From contig NZ_FNON01000002.1 in NCBI RefSeq assembly GCF_900107045.1, forward strand, positions 620,001 to 684,000: DNA of 64,000 nt. Direction: 5' to 3'. The DNA is from Amycolatopsis xylanica (GTDB taxonomy: Bacteria; Actinomycetota; Actinomycetes; Mycobacteriales; Pseudonocardiaceae). The notes beneath the pieces were generated by a model. The model worked only from the letters and a program-made list of their open reading frames with translations. It searched no databases and was not told where the DNA came from. The translations under genes were made by a program, and so were the position numbers. Of this stretch, positions 1-7,922 are shown in pieces; position 1 is the stretch's first letter, and every line of letters starts with the position of its first letter.

Positions 1-189
1 AATCGGAATCCAGCCGTCTGCGCACGCGAGTTTCACCCCCTCGAACGGTCTACAGAGTACTCGCTCAGGGGAAGCGGTTTGTTACTCGTCGTGATTTAAC
101 CGGTACGACTCGGTTTCCCCGCCTTCACTGTTTTGCTTGCCGCGGCGCGGGGCATGCAAAGGAGTAACTTGTTCCAGCGAGGTGAAAAC

Positions 190-564
190 ATGCTGAACTC
201 CACCCGGCCGATCGGGTTCGTACCGGTGACAGACCTCTCGAAGGCGCGCGAGTTCTACGCCGGGACCTTGGGTTTCGACCTCGAGGACGAGAGCCCGTTC
301 GCGGTCGTGGTGCGGTGCGGCACAACGATGATCCGCGCCACGAAGGTCGAAGAGTTCACCCCGCAGCCGTTCACCGTGCTGGGCTGGCAGGTCGACGACA
401 TCGACGAAGCGGTCGACACGCTCAGGGCGCAGGAGGTCGAATTCCTGTTCTTTTACGGGCTGGACCAGAGTTCGCACGGGGTGTGGACCACGCCGGAGGG
501 CGATCGCGTCGCCTGGTTCAAGGACCCGTTCGGGAACACGCTCTCGCTGTCGCAGTTCGTCTGA
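190..564 (+). CDS. VOC (glyoxalase/bleomycin-resistance fold) family protein
   Basis: A 124-residue protein of vicinal oxygen chelate size. It has the N-terminal pattern 'VTDLSKAREFYAGTLGF' and the C-terminal signature 'FKDPFGNTLSL', both typical of the family. The start at 190 is chosen because GAGGTGA lies seven bases upstream; an in-frame start at 133 would add a poorly conserved 19-residue extension. Members are metal-dependent lyases, dioxygenases or drug-binding resistance proteins, and the sequence does not say which. The gene stands alone, followed by an unrelated gene on the same strand 43 bp later. Family assignment is firm; substrate unknown. Confidence 0.88.
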   Translation: MLNSTRPIGFVPVTDLSKAREFYAGTLGFDLEDESPFAVVVRCGTTMIRATKVEEFTPQPFTVLGWQVDDIDEAVDTLRAQEVEFLFFYGLDQSSHGVWTTPEGDRVAWFKDPFGNTLSLSQFV

Positions 565-607
565 TCAGCGGCTTGGAATTACACAACGCTGTTGATTTAA
601 TGGCCTC

Positions 608-1078
608 ATGACCGCTGAGCTACTGGCCGAACTGACCGCGCAGGAAGAGCGCCTGCGCTTCCGGCGGTTCGACAACGAAACCGCCATCGACCTGGGCCTT
701 CACCTGCTGGCCGCCGCGAAAGCCGACAACCTGCCCCTGACGATCTCCGTCCGCCGCGGGCAGCAGCGCCTGTTCCACGCGTCGCTGCCCGGGACGTCCG
801 CGGACAACGACGCGTGGATCGACCGCAAGAGCCGCGTGGTCGACCGCTACGGCCACAGCTCCTTCCACGTCGGCACCTCGTTCAGGTCCCGCGGCAAGAC
901 CTTCGAGGCGGACTCCCGGCTCGACCAGGACCTGTACGCCGCGCACGGCGGCGTCTTCCCGGTGATCGTCGAGAACGTCGGCATGGTCGGCACCGTGGGC
1001 GTTTCCGGCCTGCCACAGGCCGAAGACCACGCCTTCGTCGTCCGCGCGCTCGAAGAGTTCCTGGGCAAAACGGGATAA
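608..1078 (+). CDS. UPF0303 / heme-degrading-domain (HbpS-like) protein
   Basis: This 156-residue protein resembles UPF0303 proteins, small cytosolic relatives of the HbpS/GlcG (DUF336) fold. Seen directly are the central 'WIDRKSRVVDRYGHSS' stretch and the C-terminal 'VGTVGVSGLPQAEDHAFVV' region, which carries the typical G-x-V-x-V-S-G-L glycine-rich strand. Family members are often annotated as heme-degrading, but the catalytic evidence for this subfamily is weak, so no reaction is asserted. The stop codon TAA falls inside the left arm of a 26-bp palindrome (1071-1129), so the repeat forms the 3' end of the gene. Confidence 0.85.
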   Translation: MTAELLAELTAQEERLRFRRFDNETAIDLGLHLLAAAKADNLPLTISVRRGQQRLFHASLPGTSADNDAWIDRKSRVVDRYGHSSFHVGTSFRSRGKTFEADSRLDQDLYAAHGGVFPVIVENVGMVGTVGVSGLPQAEDHAFVVRALEEFLGKTG

Positions 1079-1129
1079 AGCGGGCTTTATCCCGGGTGCT
1101 TTTCCCGGGATAAAGCCCGCTTTATCCCG
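1071..1129. repeat. Family A long palindrome, copy 1 (terminator-like)
   Basis: Perfect 26-bp arms (1071-1096 and 1104-1129) flank a 7-nt spacer, TGCTTTT. Each arm is itself a palindrome: GGGATAAAGC, two bases, then GCTTTATCCC. The element can therefore fold as one long hairpin or as two short ones. It contains the stop codon of the upstream gene and lies between convergent genes next to a family B palindrome. The same arms recur at 27114-27168 and 63427-63485. A role as a bidirectional terminator is inferred. Confidence 0.9.
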
Positions 1130-1137
1130 TTCCTAGA

Positions 1138-1177
1138 GTGAGCGTTGCGGCCGGTTCTAACCGGCCGCATCACTCAC
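1138..1177. repeat. Family B palindrome, copy 1
   Basis: Inverted repeat with 19-bp arms (1138-1156 and 1159-1177) and a 2-nt loop. The arms begin GTGAG and end GGCCGGTT and are near-perfect (18 of 19 pairs). It belongs to the family also found at 21635, 38381, 42260, 48429 and 53818. The stop codon of the minus-strand beta-propeller gene lies in the loop, so the last residues of that protein are encoded by the repeat. Confidence 0.88.
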
Positions 1178-2194
1178 GACCACGACGGCCTGCGCGGCCG
1201 TCCCGTCGATGGTCAGCGAGGGCGCCAAAGTCGCCTCGGCCAGGTCCACGACCTGGATGGTCCCGTGGCCCGCGTGCGAGAGATAGAACCGGGTCCGGCC
1301 TGGGTCGGTCGTGCCCGCGGTGAACTCGCCGGTCAGATCGAGGGTCACGGCCTGCTTGCCCACCTCGGTGTCGAAGACGACCACCTTGCCGCGCCGGTCG
1401 AGCGAGTGCACGAACCGCCCGTCCGCGCCGACGGCCAGCGCGGTCGCACCGTCGCCGTGGTACTCGAGGTAGTCGACCGCGGTGAGCTTCTCGGTGCCGA
1501 CGGGCACCAGGAAGTCGGCGTGCCCGGACTCGGTGGTGATGTTGCCGGTGACGAACAGCCGCCCGCCGTCCGGCGCGATCGCCAGCGCGTGGCTGAGGTG
1601 CAGCAGGTTCCCGCCCCTGCCGAAGGTCACCTGCGCGACGACCGCGCATTCGGCCGTGTCGATCGCGACGATCCGGCTGACCCCGGAGCACAGCACGTAA
1701 AGCGTCCCGCCATCCGGGCTGAACACCGCGCTGGTCGGGTTGAGCACGCCGGCGATGTCCGCGACGGCCTTCGTCCCGGTGTCGAGCAGGCTGACCGTCT
1801 GCCGCGTCGTGTGCAGGACGGCGACCAGCGAACCGGTCGCGTTCACCGCGAGCCCGCCGGACGGCTGCTTGGTGTCGCCCGCCTTCGACTCCGCGAGCGT
1901 CGAGGTGTTCAACTCGGCGACGACCCCGTCGAGCCCGAGCGCGAAAACCCGTTTGCCATCAGCGGAAACCGCCAGGTTCCCGGCGCCGCCGACCGGGCGG
2001 TGTGCGAGCTGGACCGGCCCGGACACCGTGGCACCACTGGAAAGTTCATGCACCGTCACCCCGGCACCGGCCTGCGACCACAGATGCGCGCCGGACGGAA
2101 CCACCGAACTGGGGACCCCCACCTTGTACCTCCCGATCACGAGAAAGCCGTCGTCCTCTGACCTTTCAGCTCTAGTGACATCGGCACAACCCAC
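1157..2194 (-). CDS. YVTN/YncE-like beta-propeller repeat protein
   Basis: A 345-residue protein built of repeating blade units. Recurrent patterns such as 'LAVSADGKRVFAL', 'AVFSPDGGTLYVL' and 'LAIAPDGGRLFVT' mark a seven-bladed YVTN/NHL-type propeller. No clear signal peptide is visible at the GTG start used here, and a shorter start is possible. It lies 33 bp downstream of an ABC permease gene on the same strand, so it is probably the last gene of the importer operon, perhaps as a ligand-binding accessory; this is inference. Its final codons and TAG stop come from the family B palindrome. Confidence 0.75.
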   Translation of the reverse strand: MGCADVTRAERSEDDGFLVIGRYKVGVPSSVVPSGAHLWSQAGAGVTVHELSSGATVSGPVQLAHRPVGGAGNLAVSADGKRVFALGLDGVVAELNTSTLAESKAGDTKQPSGGLAVNATGSLVAVLHTTRQTVSLLDTGTKAVADIAGVLNPTSAVFSPDGGTLYVLCSGVSRIVAIDTAECAVVAQVTFGRGGNLLHLSHALAIAPDGGRLFVTGNITTESGHADFLVPVGTEKLTAVDYLEYHGDGATALAVGADGRFVHSLDRRGKVVVFDTEVGKQAVTLDLTGEFTAGTTDPGRTRFYLSHAGHGTIQVVDLAEATLAPSLTIDGTAAQAVVVVSDAAG

Positions 2195-2227
2195 CGACGG
2201 CTTGACGATCTCGGCAGGACAAGATCT

Positions 2228-3067
2228 TCACGATTCTTCGCGCACCCGCGTGACCAGCTGCGTCGGGTTGACGAACCGCAACGCGATCAGCAGCAGTACG
2301 AGCATCGACGCCGTGTAGATCGTCGCCATCGCGTCGACCTGCTGGTTCGCCCTGATGCCCGCGCCGAACACCGAGTTGTACAAGGCCACGACCAGCGTCG
2401 TCGAATCCGGCCCGGCCACCAGGAAAGTCAGCTCGAACATCCCGACCGTCCTGACCAGCACCAAGATCGCCGCGGCCAGGATCCCCGGCAGCAGCAACGG
2501 ACCGAGGATCCGGGTGAACACCGAAAGCGTGCGTGCGCCGCTCATCCGCGCGGCCGCTTCGATCTTGGGGTCGATCTGCTCGATGAACGGCGTCATGGTC
2601 AGCACCACGAACGGGATCGACGGCACCAGGTTCGCCAGAACCACGCCGGTCATCGTGCCCGCGATGTGGAACTTGTAGAGCACGGTCGCCAGCGGGATGC
2701 CGTAGGTGATCGGCGGGATCAGGATCGGCAGCACGAACAGCAGCATCACCAGCTGCTTACCGAGGAACGACCGCCGCGCCAGCGCGTACGCCGCCGGAAC
2801 GCCGACCAGCACCGAGATCACGATGACCGAGATCGCGACCGTGCCGGTGGTGAACAGCACCTGCGACAGCCCGAACTCGCGCCACGCGTCGCCGTACCAG
2901 TGCGTGGTGAACCCCTCCGGCAGCCAGGTGCCGAACCACTTGGTGCCGAACGAGTCGATCACCACCGACAGCACGAGGCCGATCAGGTTGACGAAGAAGA
3001 ACGCCACGATGGCCCAGACGACCCAACGTCCAGGACGCGCGACCCAACCACTCTTGGCGGAACTCAT
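2228..3067 (-). CDS. ABC transporter permease (second membrane subunit)
   Basis: A 279-residue polytopic membrane protein with about six hydrophobic segments and the cytoplasmic EAA loop ('EAAARMSGARTLSVFTRI') that docks on the ATPase. It belongs to the binding-protein-dependent permeases of the spermidine/putrescine, iron and phosphonate type (PotC/PhnV-like). It overlaps the preceding permease gene by 4 bp, indicating translational coupling. With that partner it should form the translocation pore for the solute bound by the lipoprotein at 5034-6260. Substrate is not determinable from sequence. Confidence 0.92.
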   Translation of the reverse strand: MSSAKSGWVARPGRWVVWAIVAFFFVNLIGLVLSVVIDSFGTKWFGTWLPEGFTTHWYGDAWREFGLSQVLFTTGTVAISVIVISVLVGVPAAYALARRSFLGKQLVMLLFVLPILIPPITYGIPLATVLYKFHIAGTMTGVVLANLVPSIPFVVLTMTPFIEQIDPKIEAAARMSGARTLSVFTRILGPLLLPGILAAAILVLVRTVGMFELTFLVAGPDSTTLVVALYNSVFGAGIRANQQVDAMATIYTASMLVLLLIALRFVNPTQLVTRVREES

Positions 3068-3972
3068 CCCTTGCCTCCGGTCGCGCCGCGGTAGAGGGTG
3101 GTCCGCCAGATCAGCACCAGGCCGATGACCAGCAGCATGATCACCGCCATGATCATCGCGATGGTCGAGCCCATCGAGAAGTTGTACTCCTCGAAGGCGG
3201 CGTGATACGCGGCGATCGAGATCACCCGGGTGGTGCCGGACGGGTCACCGACCAGGTTCGCCGACGGGAACACCGAGAACGCCATCACGAACGAAAGGCA
3301 GAAGGTGATCGCCAGCCCCGGCGCGAGCAGCGGCATGGTGATCTTGCGGAACCGCTGCCCCCAGCTCGCGCCGAGCGTCGCCGCCGCGCGCTCCAGCGTC
3401 GGGTCGATGCCGGACAGGTAGGACAGCGTGAGCAGGAACGCGAACGGGAACCCGGTGATCACCAGCGACAGCAGCACGCCGGTGTAGTTGTGGATCAGCG
3501 GCAACGGCTCGTCGCTGATCCCGAGCGACGACAGCACCTTGTTCAGCCAGCCGGCTGGCCCGGTGTAGGTGATCAGGCCCTGCGCGGTGAGCACCGTGCC
3601 GAGCGTGATCGGCACGACCAGGATGGTGGTCAGCGTGCGCTTACCGCGCATCTTGCCGCGCATGACGTACGCGATCGGGATGCTCGCGAGCACGTTGATC
3701 AGCGTCGCGGGCAGCGCGATCCACAACGTCGTCCACATCGTGTTGCGCAGGTACGGGTCGCGGAAGAACTCGGCGTAGTTCGAGAACGGGCCGCCCTTCT
3801 TCGGTGTGAAGGAAAGCTGCAGCCCGTACAGGAACGGGTAGAGGAACAGCGCCACCGCGAAGACCACGCCCGGCACGAGCAGCAGGAGCACGCGGTCGAT
3901 CCCGCGCTCAGCCAGCCGGTGCCGCAGCGACGGCTTCGCTGCCACAGCCGCCTCAGCCACGACGGCCGTCAC
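3064..3972 (-). CDS. ABC transporter permease (first membrane subunit)
   Basis: A 302-residue inner-membrane permease with an N-terminal cytoplasmic stretch, a first membrane segment at about 28-50, and an EAA-like loop ('ERAAATLGASWGQRF') near residue 195. It resembles PotB/PhnU-type subunits and pairs with the following permease. It overlaps the ATPase gene by 4 bp on one side and the second permease by 4 bp on the other, so the three are tightly coupled in one transcript. It is expected to act only together with the neighbouring ATPase and solute-binding protein. Confidence 0.92.
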   Translation of the reverse strand: MTAVVAEAAVAAKPSLRHRLAERGIDRVLLLLVPGVVFAVALFLYPFLYGLQLSFTPKKGGPFSNYAEFFRDPYLRNTMWTTLWIALPATLINVLASIPIAYVMRGKMRGKRTLTTILVVPITLGTVLTAQGLITYTGPAGWLNKVLSSLGISDEPLPLIHNYTGVLLSLVITGFPFAFLLTLSYLSGIDPTLERAAATLGASWGQRFRKITMPLLAPGLAITFCLSFVMAFSVFPSANLVGDPSGTTRVISIAAYHAAFEEYNFSMGSTIAMIMAVIMLLVIGLVLIWRTTLYRGATGGKG

Positions 3973-5027
3973 GGCTCGAACACCAGCACCCGCTCGGCGG
4001 GCACGCTGATCTTCGCCGAGTCACCCGGCGCGAGCCGCTTGTCCGTGCGGAAGTACACCGGCTCCCCGCCGGGCAGCCGCGCGGACACCGAGAGCTCGCG
4101 CCCGTGGTACTCGACGATCTCGACCGTGACGTCGATGCTGTTCGCCGTGACGTCACCGACCACGAAGTCCTCTGGCCTGATGGCCGCGACGGCCTGCCCA
4201 CTGGCCAGGCCGTCGCGGCTGGTGCCGGACAACCGCACCCCGTTGCCCTCGACCACCACCCCGGAGCCGCTCGCGCCGGTGATCTCCAGCGCGAGCATGT
4301 TGCGGTAACCCATGAACGAGGCGACATAACCGTTCACGGGCTGCGCGTACACCTCCTCCGGGGTGCCGATCTGCTGCACCTCGCCATCGCGAAGCACGAC
4401 CAGCCTGTCGGCGAGCGACAAGGCCTCCTCCTGGTCGTGCGTCACGTACACCGTGGTCAGCCCCAGCGTCTGGTGCAGACGCCGGATCTCCATCCGCATC
4501 TCTAGCCGCAGCTTCGCGTCCAAATTGGACAGTGGCTCGTCCATCAGCACCACCGGCGGCTCCAGCACCACCGCGCGCGCGATCGCGACGCGCTGCTGCT
4601 GGCCGCCGGAGAGCTGACCGGGGAACTTCGACGCGTGGTCGGTGAGCTGCACCAGCCGCAGCGCCTCGTCGACGCGGCGGGTGATGTCGGCCTTGGCGAC
4701 CTTGTGCATCTTGAGCCCGAACGCGATGTTCGCGCGCACCGACATATGCGGGAACAACGCGTAGTTCTGGAACACCATGCCGAACCCGCGCTGCTCCGGC
4801 GGCAGGCCGTCGATGCGCTTGTCGTCGATCCAGATACTGCCGCCGGTCAGCGGCATCAGCCCGGCGAGGCAGTTCAGCGCCGTCGACTTACCGCACCCGG
4901 ACGGTCCGAGCAGGGCGACGAACTCCTGGCCGGAGATGGTCAGGTCGAGCCCCTTCAGCGCGTTGGCCGAGCCGAAGCTGCGGCTCACACCCTCGAGCCG
5001 GAGTTCGGAGAAACCCTTATCGGACAT
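3969..5027 (-). CDS. ABC importer ATP-binding protein with TOBE domain
   Basis: A 352-residue ATPase of the PotA/UgpC/PhnT group. Walker A 'GPSGCGKST' (near residue 41), Q-loop 'VFQNYALFPHMSV', signature 'LSGGQQQR', Walker B 'VVLMDEPLSNLD' and H-loop 'VTHDQEEAL' are all intact. The C-terminal ~110 residues form a TOBE-type regulatory domain ending 'SVPAERVLVFEP'. It energises the two permeases encoded downstream and follows the solute-binding gene after 6 bp. The family covers polyamines, sugars, iron and phosphonates, so the ATPase alone does not define the solute. Confidence 0.95.
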   Translation of the reverse strand: MSDKGFSELRLEGVSRSFGSANALKGLDLTISGQEFVALLGPSGCGKSTALNCLAGLMPLTGGSIWIDDKRIDGLPPEQRGFGMVFQNYALFPHMSVRANIAFGLKMHKVAKADITRRVDEALRLVQLTDHASKFPGQLSGGQQQRVAIARAVVLEPPVVLMDEPLSNLDAKLRLEMRMEIRRLHQTLGLTTVYVTHDQEEALSLADRLVVLRDGEVQQIGTPEEVYAQPVNGYVASFMGYRNMLALEITGASGSGVVVEGNGVRLSGTSRDGLASGQAVAAIRPEDFVVGDVTANSIDVTVEIVEYHGRELSVSARLPGGEPVYFRTDKRLAPGDSAKISVPAERVLVFEP

Positions 5028-5033
5028 CAGGAA

Positions 5034-6260
5034 TCACTTTCCGCCCTTGCCGGCGCCGACGAGCTTGTTCCACTTGTCGAAGGCCTTGACCTGCTGTGAC
5101 GCGGGCAGCGAAGGCTGCTTCGGGTACTTCGCGATCCACTCTTCGTACTCGGGACGCCCGAACTGCTTGATGGTGTCCTGGCTCTTCTGCGGCGCCATCT
5201 CGATCTTGACGTCCTTGACGGCAGGGCCGGGGTAGAAGTAGCCGTCGTCGAACGCGATCGCCTGCTGGTCCGGCTGCAGCATCCACTTGACCAGCGCGAG
5301 GATCGCCGAGGTCTGGTCCGGCGAAAGTCCCTTGGGGATCAGCGCATACTGCGCGTCGGTCACCCAGGTCATCGGCTGCATGACGCCGGTCTTGACGGTG
5401 TTCGGGACGGTGCCGAGCTTGCGCGGGTTGATGTCCCAGCCGGTGGTCGACATGACCATGTCCACCGAGCCGGAGGCGAGGTTCTTCATGACCTCGGTGG
5501 TGCCGGACGGGTAGTACTTCACGTACTTGCCCAGCTCCTGCAGGAACGCCCAGGTCTTGTCCCAGCCCGCCTCGGGGTCCTTCGGGTCCTTGTCGCCGAG
5601 CAGGTACGGCAGGCCCATCAGGAAGGTGCGGCCGGGGCCGGAGTTGGCCGGGTTCGCGTACTGGAACTTCTCCGGGTGCGCCTTCGCCCAGGCCAGCAGC
5701 TCGTCAGGCGAAGCGGGCGAGGCAGGCACGGCGGCCGGGTTGAACTCCAGCAGCGGGCCGGACGGGTAGTAGACGACCTCGATGCCGTAGCCGTCGGCCA
5801 GCTCCTGCATCTTGGCCGCGGGCTCCTGGTAGTTCTGCATCAGGTTCGGGAACCGGCTCTCGAAGTCCGGCAGCACCTTGGCGAGCACGTTGTTCGAGAT
5901 GCCTGCGGACAGCCCGTCGGTGCCGCTGAGCACGAGGTGCGTCTGCGCGACGCCGCCGTCCTGCTCGGCCTTGAGCTTGCCCGCCATCTGCGGCGCGGGC
6001 GCGGTCGTGTAGTTGACCTTGCTGATGATGTCCGGGTGCGCGGTCTTGAAGTTCTCGATCATCTGCTTGGTGAGCTGCAGATTGCCCGCGATGTCGAGGA
6101 TGTTGAGTTCGACCGGCTTGCTCGGCTTGTCCGGGACCGCCTTCGAGTCGGCAGGCTGCGGCGCGTCCCCGCCGGGAGCGCCGCAAGCCGCCGTTAGGCC
6201 CGCGACCAGCCCTATCGCCACCAGCGCAGTCCGGATCCGCGAGCCACTGCGACGTTGCAT
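5034..6260 (-). CDS. ABC transporter solute-binding lipoprotein
   Basis: A 408-residue extracellular solute-binding protein. It has a basic N-terminus, a hydrophobic core and a lipobox ending at Cys26 ('GLTAAC'), so it should be lipid-anchored outside the membrane. The start is set at 6260 because AAGGGAG lies 8 bases upstream; longer in-frame openings run into the divergent regulatory region. Its mature part resembles family 1 and polyamine/thiamine/phosphonate-type binding proteins. The divergent GntR regulator and DapA-like lyase suggest an organic acid or sugar acid, or an aminophosphonate by transporter type, but neither is proven. Confidence 0.92.
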   Translation of the reverse strand: MQRRSGSRIRTALVAIGLVAGLTAACGAPGGDAPQPADSKAVPDKPSKPVELNILDIAGNLQLTKQMIENFKTAHPDIISKVNYTTAPAPQMAGKLKAEQDGGVAQTHLVLSGTDGLSAGISNNVLAKVLPDFESRFPNLMQNYQEPAAKMQELADGYGIEVVYYPSGPLLEFNPAAVPASPASPDELLAWAKAHPEKFQYANPANSGPGRTFLMGLPYLLGDKDPKDPEAGWDKTWAFLQELGKYVKYYPSGTTEVMKNLASGSVDMVMSTTGWDINPRKLGTVPNTVKTGVMQPMTWVTDAQYALIPKGLSPDQTSAILALVKWMLQPDQQAIAFDDGYFYPGPAVKDVKIEMAPQKSQDTIKQFGRPEYEEWIAKYPKQPSLPASQQVKAFDKWNKLVGAGKGGK

Positions 6261-6269
6261 GGCCACTCC

Positions 6270-6315
6270 CTTGTCCATGGTAATGTTGTATGTCGCATCG
6301 TATATCAGATCGGAC
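6270..6315. promoter_or_regulatory. Divergent promoter/operator region of the importer and gntR-dapA
   Basis: The 55-bp gap between the two divergent starts is much more AT-rich than its surroundings. It holds related elements, TGTATG at 6287-6292 and CGTATA at 6299-6304, around ATGTCGCAT. This is the place and type of sequence that FCD-class GntR repressors usually bind, overlapping both promoters. The exact operator and -10/-35 elements are not resolved by eye. Confidence 0.35.
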
Positions 6316-7017
6316 ATGCCAGTGGCGAGAACTTCTTCGTTCCGGAGGGCTTCTCCACCGATCTCACGCACCGACTTCGTCCGCGACGCCATCAAGGAAT
6401 CGATCTTGAGCGGCGAGCTCGCCCCTGGCGAGACACTGGTGGAAAGCGAGATCGGCGCGCAGCTCGGAGTGTCGAAGACCCCGGTGCGCGAGGCGTTGCG
6501 GCTGCTGGCCGGTTCCGGACTGGTCACGATGAGCACGTACAAGGGGGCCTCCGTCCGCGTCATCGACGCCGAAGTCGCGTACGCCGTCTACGACCTGCGC
6601 GCGATGCTGGAGCCGGAAGCCGTGCGCCGCGCTGTCGAAAACGGCGCCGACTTCAGCGAGGCACGCCACGTACTCGGCGAGGTCGCCTCCGGCACCGGCG
6701 CGGCCGACCGCGCGCACGCCAGCCAGACCAACCGGCTGTTCCACCGCGCGCTGTACGCGGAGTGCGGAAACCCGCTGATGGTCGAGATCCTCGACGGCCT
6801 GCGCGACCAGGCCGCGCTGATCACGGTCACCGGCTGGGGCATCAGCCCCACCTGGAAGGGCGAGGCCGCCGAGCACCTCGCGATCCTCAACGCCGCCGAG
6901 CAGGGAAACGCGAAGCAGGCCGAGCACCTGCTGCGCAAGCACATAACGGATTTCATCGACCGGGTCGCCTTCGAGCTTCCGGGCGAGCGGGCTGGTGACG
7001 ACAAGGGAGTGCGATGA
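6316..7017 (+). CDS. GntR family regulator, FadR/FCD subfamily
   Basis: A 233-residue regulator. Residues about 17-80 form the winged helix-turn-helix with the hallmark 'VSKTPVREALRLL'. The C-terminal all-helical FCD domain has the metal-site histidines in 'FHRALY', 'EHLAIL' and 'LLRKHI'. The start at 6316 is chosen because the helix-turn-helix begins soon after; it has no convincing ribosome site and may be leaderless. It overlaps the following DapA-like gene by 4 bp (ATGA) and is divergent from the importer operon. The layout implies it controls both units in response to the imported acid or a breakdown product. Confidence 0.93.
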   Translation: MPVARTSSFRRASPPISRTDFVRDAIKESILSGELAPGETLVESEIGAQLGVSKTPVREALRLLAGSGLVTMSTYKGASVRVIDAEVAYAVYDLRAMLEPEAVRRAVENGADFSEARHVLGEVASGTGAADRAHASQTNRLFHRALYAECGNPLMVEILDGLRDQAALITVTGWGISPTWKGEAAEHLAILNAAEQGNAKQAEHLLRKHITDFIDRVAFELPGERAGDDKGVR

Positions 7018-7922
7018 GCTTCGCAGTGCAGATCAGGCGGCTTTCCGGCGTGGTCGCCATCCCGGTGACCCCCTTCGACGACCAAGGAGCGGTCGAGCCG
7101 GAGACCTACGCCAAGCTGGTGGACCGCCTGGTCGCAGGTGGCATCGAGGTGATCACGCCCAACGGCAACACCGGCGAGTTCTACGCGCTCGACGAGCAGG
7201 AAGCCCGGTCCTGCCTGGAGATCACCGTCAAGGCCGTCGACGGCAGGGCGTCCGTGCTCGCGGGCGTCGGCCATGACGTGACCACCGCGGTGCGCGCGGC
7301 CCAGCACGCGGCCTCCTGCGGCGCCGACATGATCATGATCCACCAGCCGGTGCACCCGTACGTCTCGGCCGACGGCTGGGTCGAGTACCACCGCGCGATC
7401 GCCGCCGCTGTCCCCGAGCTCGGCGTCGTGCTCTACGTCCGCAACCCGGCGACCACCGGCGCCCAGCTCGCGCGGCTCGGCGAGGTGGCGCCGAACGTCA
7501 TCGGCATCAAGTACGCGGTGCCCGACGTGGTCCGCTTCGCCTCGGTCGCCCGCGACGCGGGCTTCGACCGCTTCGTCTGGGTGGCGGGCCTCGCCGAGCT
7601 CTACGCGCCGGGGTACTTCGCGGCCGGGGCGACCGGCTTCACTTCCGGGCTGGTCAACGTCGACCCGGAGATCTCACTGAGCATGCTCCGCTCGCTGCAC
7701 TCCGGCGACTACCCGGCCGCGATGTCCGTCTGGGAGAAGATCCGCCGCTTCGAGGAGATGCGCGCGGCCAACGGGAACGCGAACAACGTCAGCGTCGTCA
7801 AGGACGCGCTCGCGCACCTCGGCCTGTGCCGCCCGGACGTCCGCCCGCCGAGCCGCCTGCTCACCGGCGACGAACGCGAGCAGCTGTTCGGCCTGCTGAC
7901 CTCATGGGGTCTTTCGGCCTAG
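7014..7922 (+). CDS. DapA/NAL superfamily aldolase or dehydratase
   Basis: A 302-residue class I aldolase-fold (TIM barrel) enzyme. The substrate carboxylate loop reads 'GNTGE' at 51-55 (GTTGE in DapA), the catalytic tyrosine is Y141 ('VLYVRNP') and the Schiff-base lysine is K166 ('IGIKYA'). Such enzymes cleave or dehydrate 2-oxo acids, as in dihydrodipicolinate synthesis, N-acetylneuraminate cleavage and ketodeoxyglucarate dehydration. Coupling to a GntR regulator and a divergent importer argues for catabolism of an imported 2-oxo or sugar acid rather than lysine synthesis. Its 3' end overlaps the convergent hydrolase gene by 21 bp. Confidence 0.9.
   Translation: MSFAVQIRRLSGVVAIPVTPFDDQGAVEPETYAKLVDRLVAGGIEVITPNGNTGEFYALDEQEARSCLEITVKAVDGRASVLAGVGHDVTTAVRAAQHAASCGADMIMIHQPVHPYVSADGWVEYHRAIAAAVPELGVVLYVRNPATTGAQLARLGEVAPNVIGIKYAVPDVVRFASVARDAGFDRFVWVAGLAELYAPGYFAAGATGFTSGLVNVDPEISLSMLRSLHSGDYPAAMSVWEKIRRFEEMRAANGNANNVSVVKDALAHLGLCRPDVRPPSRLLTGDEREQLFGLLTSWGLSA

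Noticed and set aside
1071..1177. Palindromes considered as insertion-sequence ends
   Set aside because: No transposase gene or paired terminal repeats flanking coding sequence are found; the copies stand alone at gene ends.
7902..7922. Overlap of dapA-like and hydrolase genes as a possible frameshift
   Set aside because: Both proteins have normal lengths and complete C-termini; it is a simple convergent overlap.
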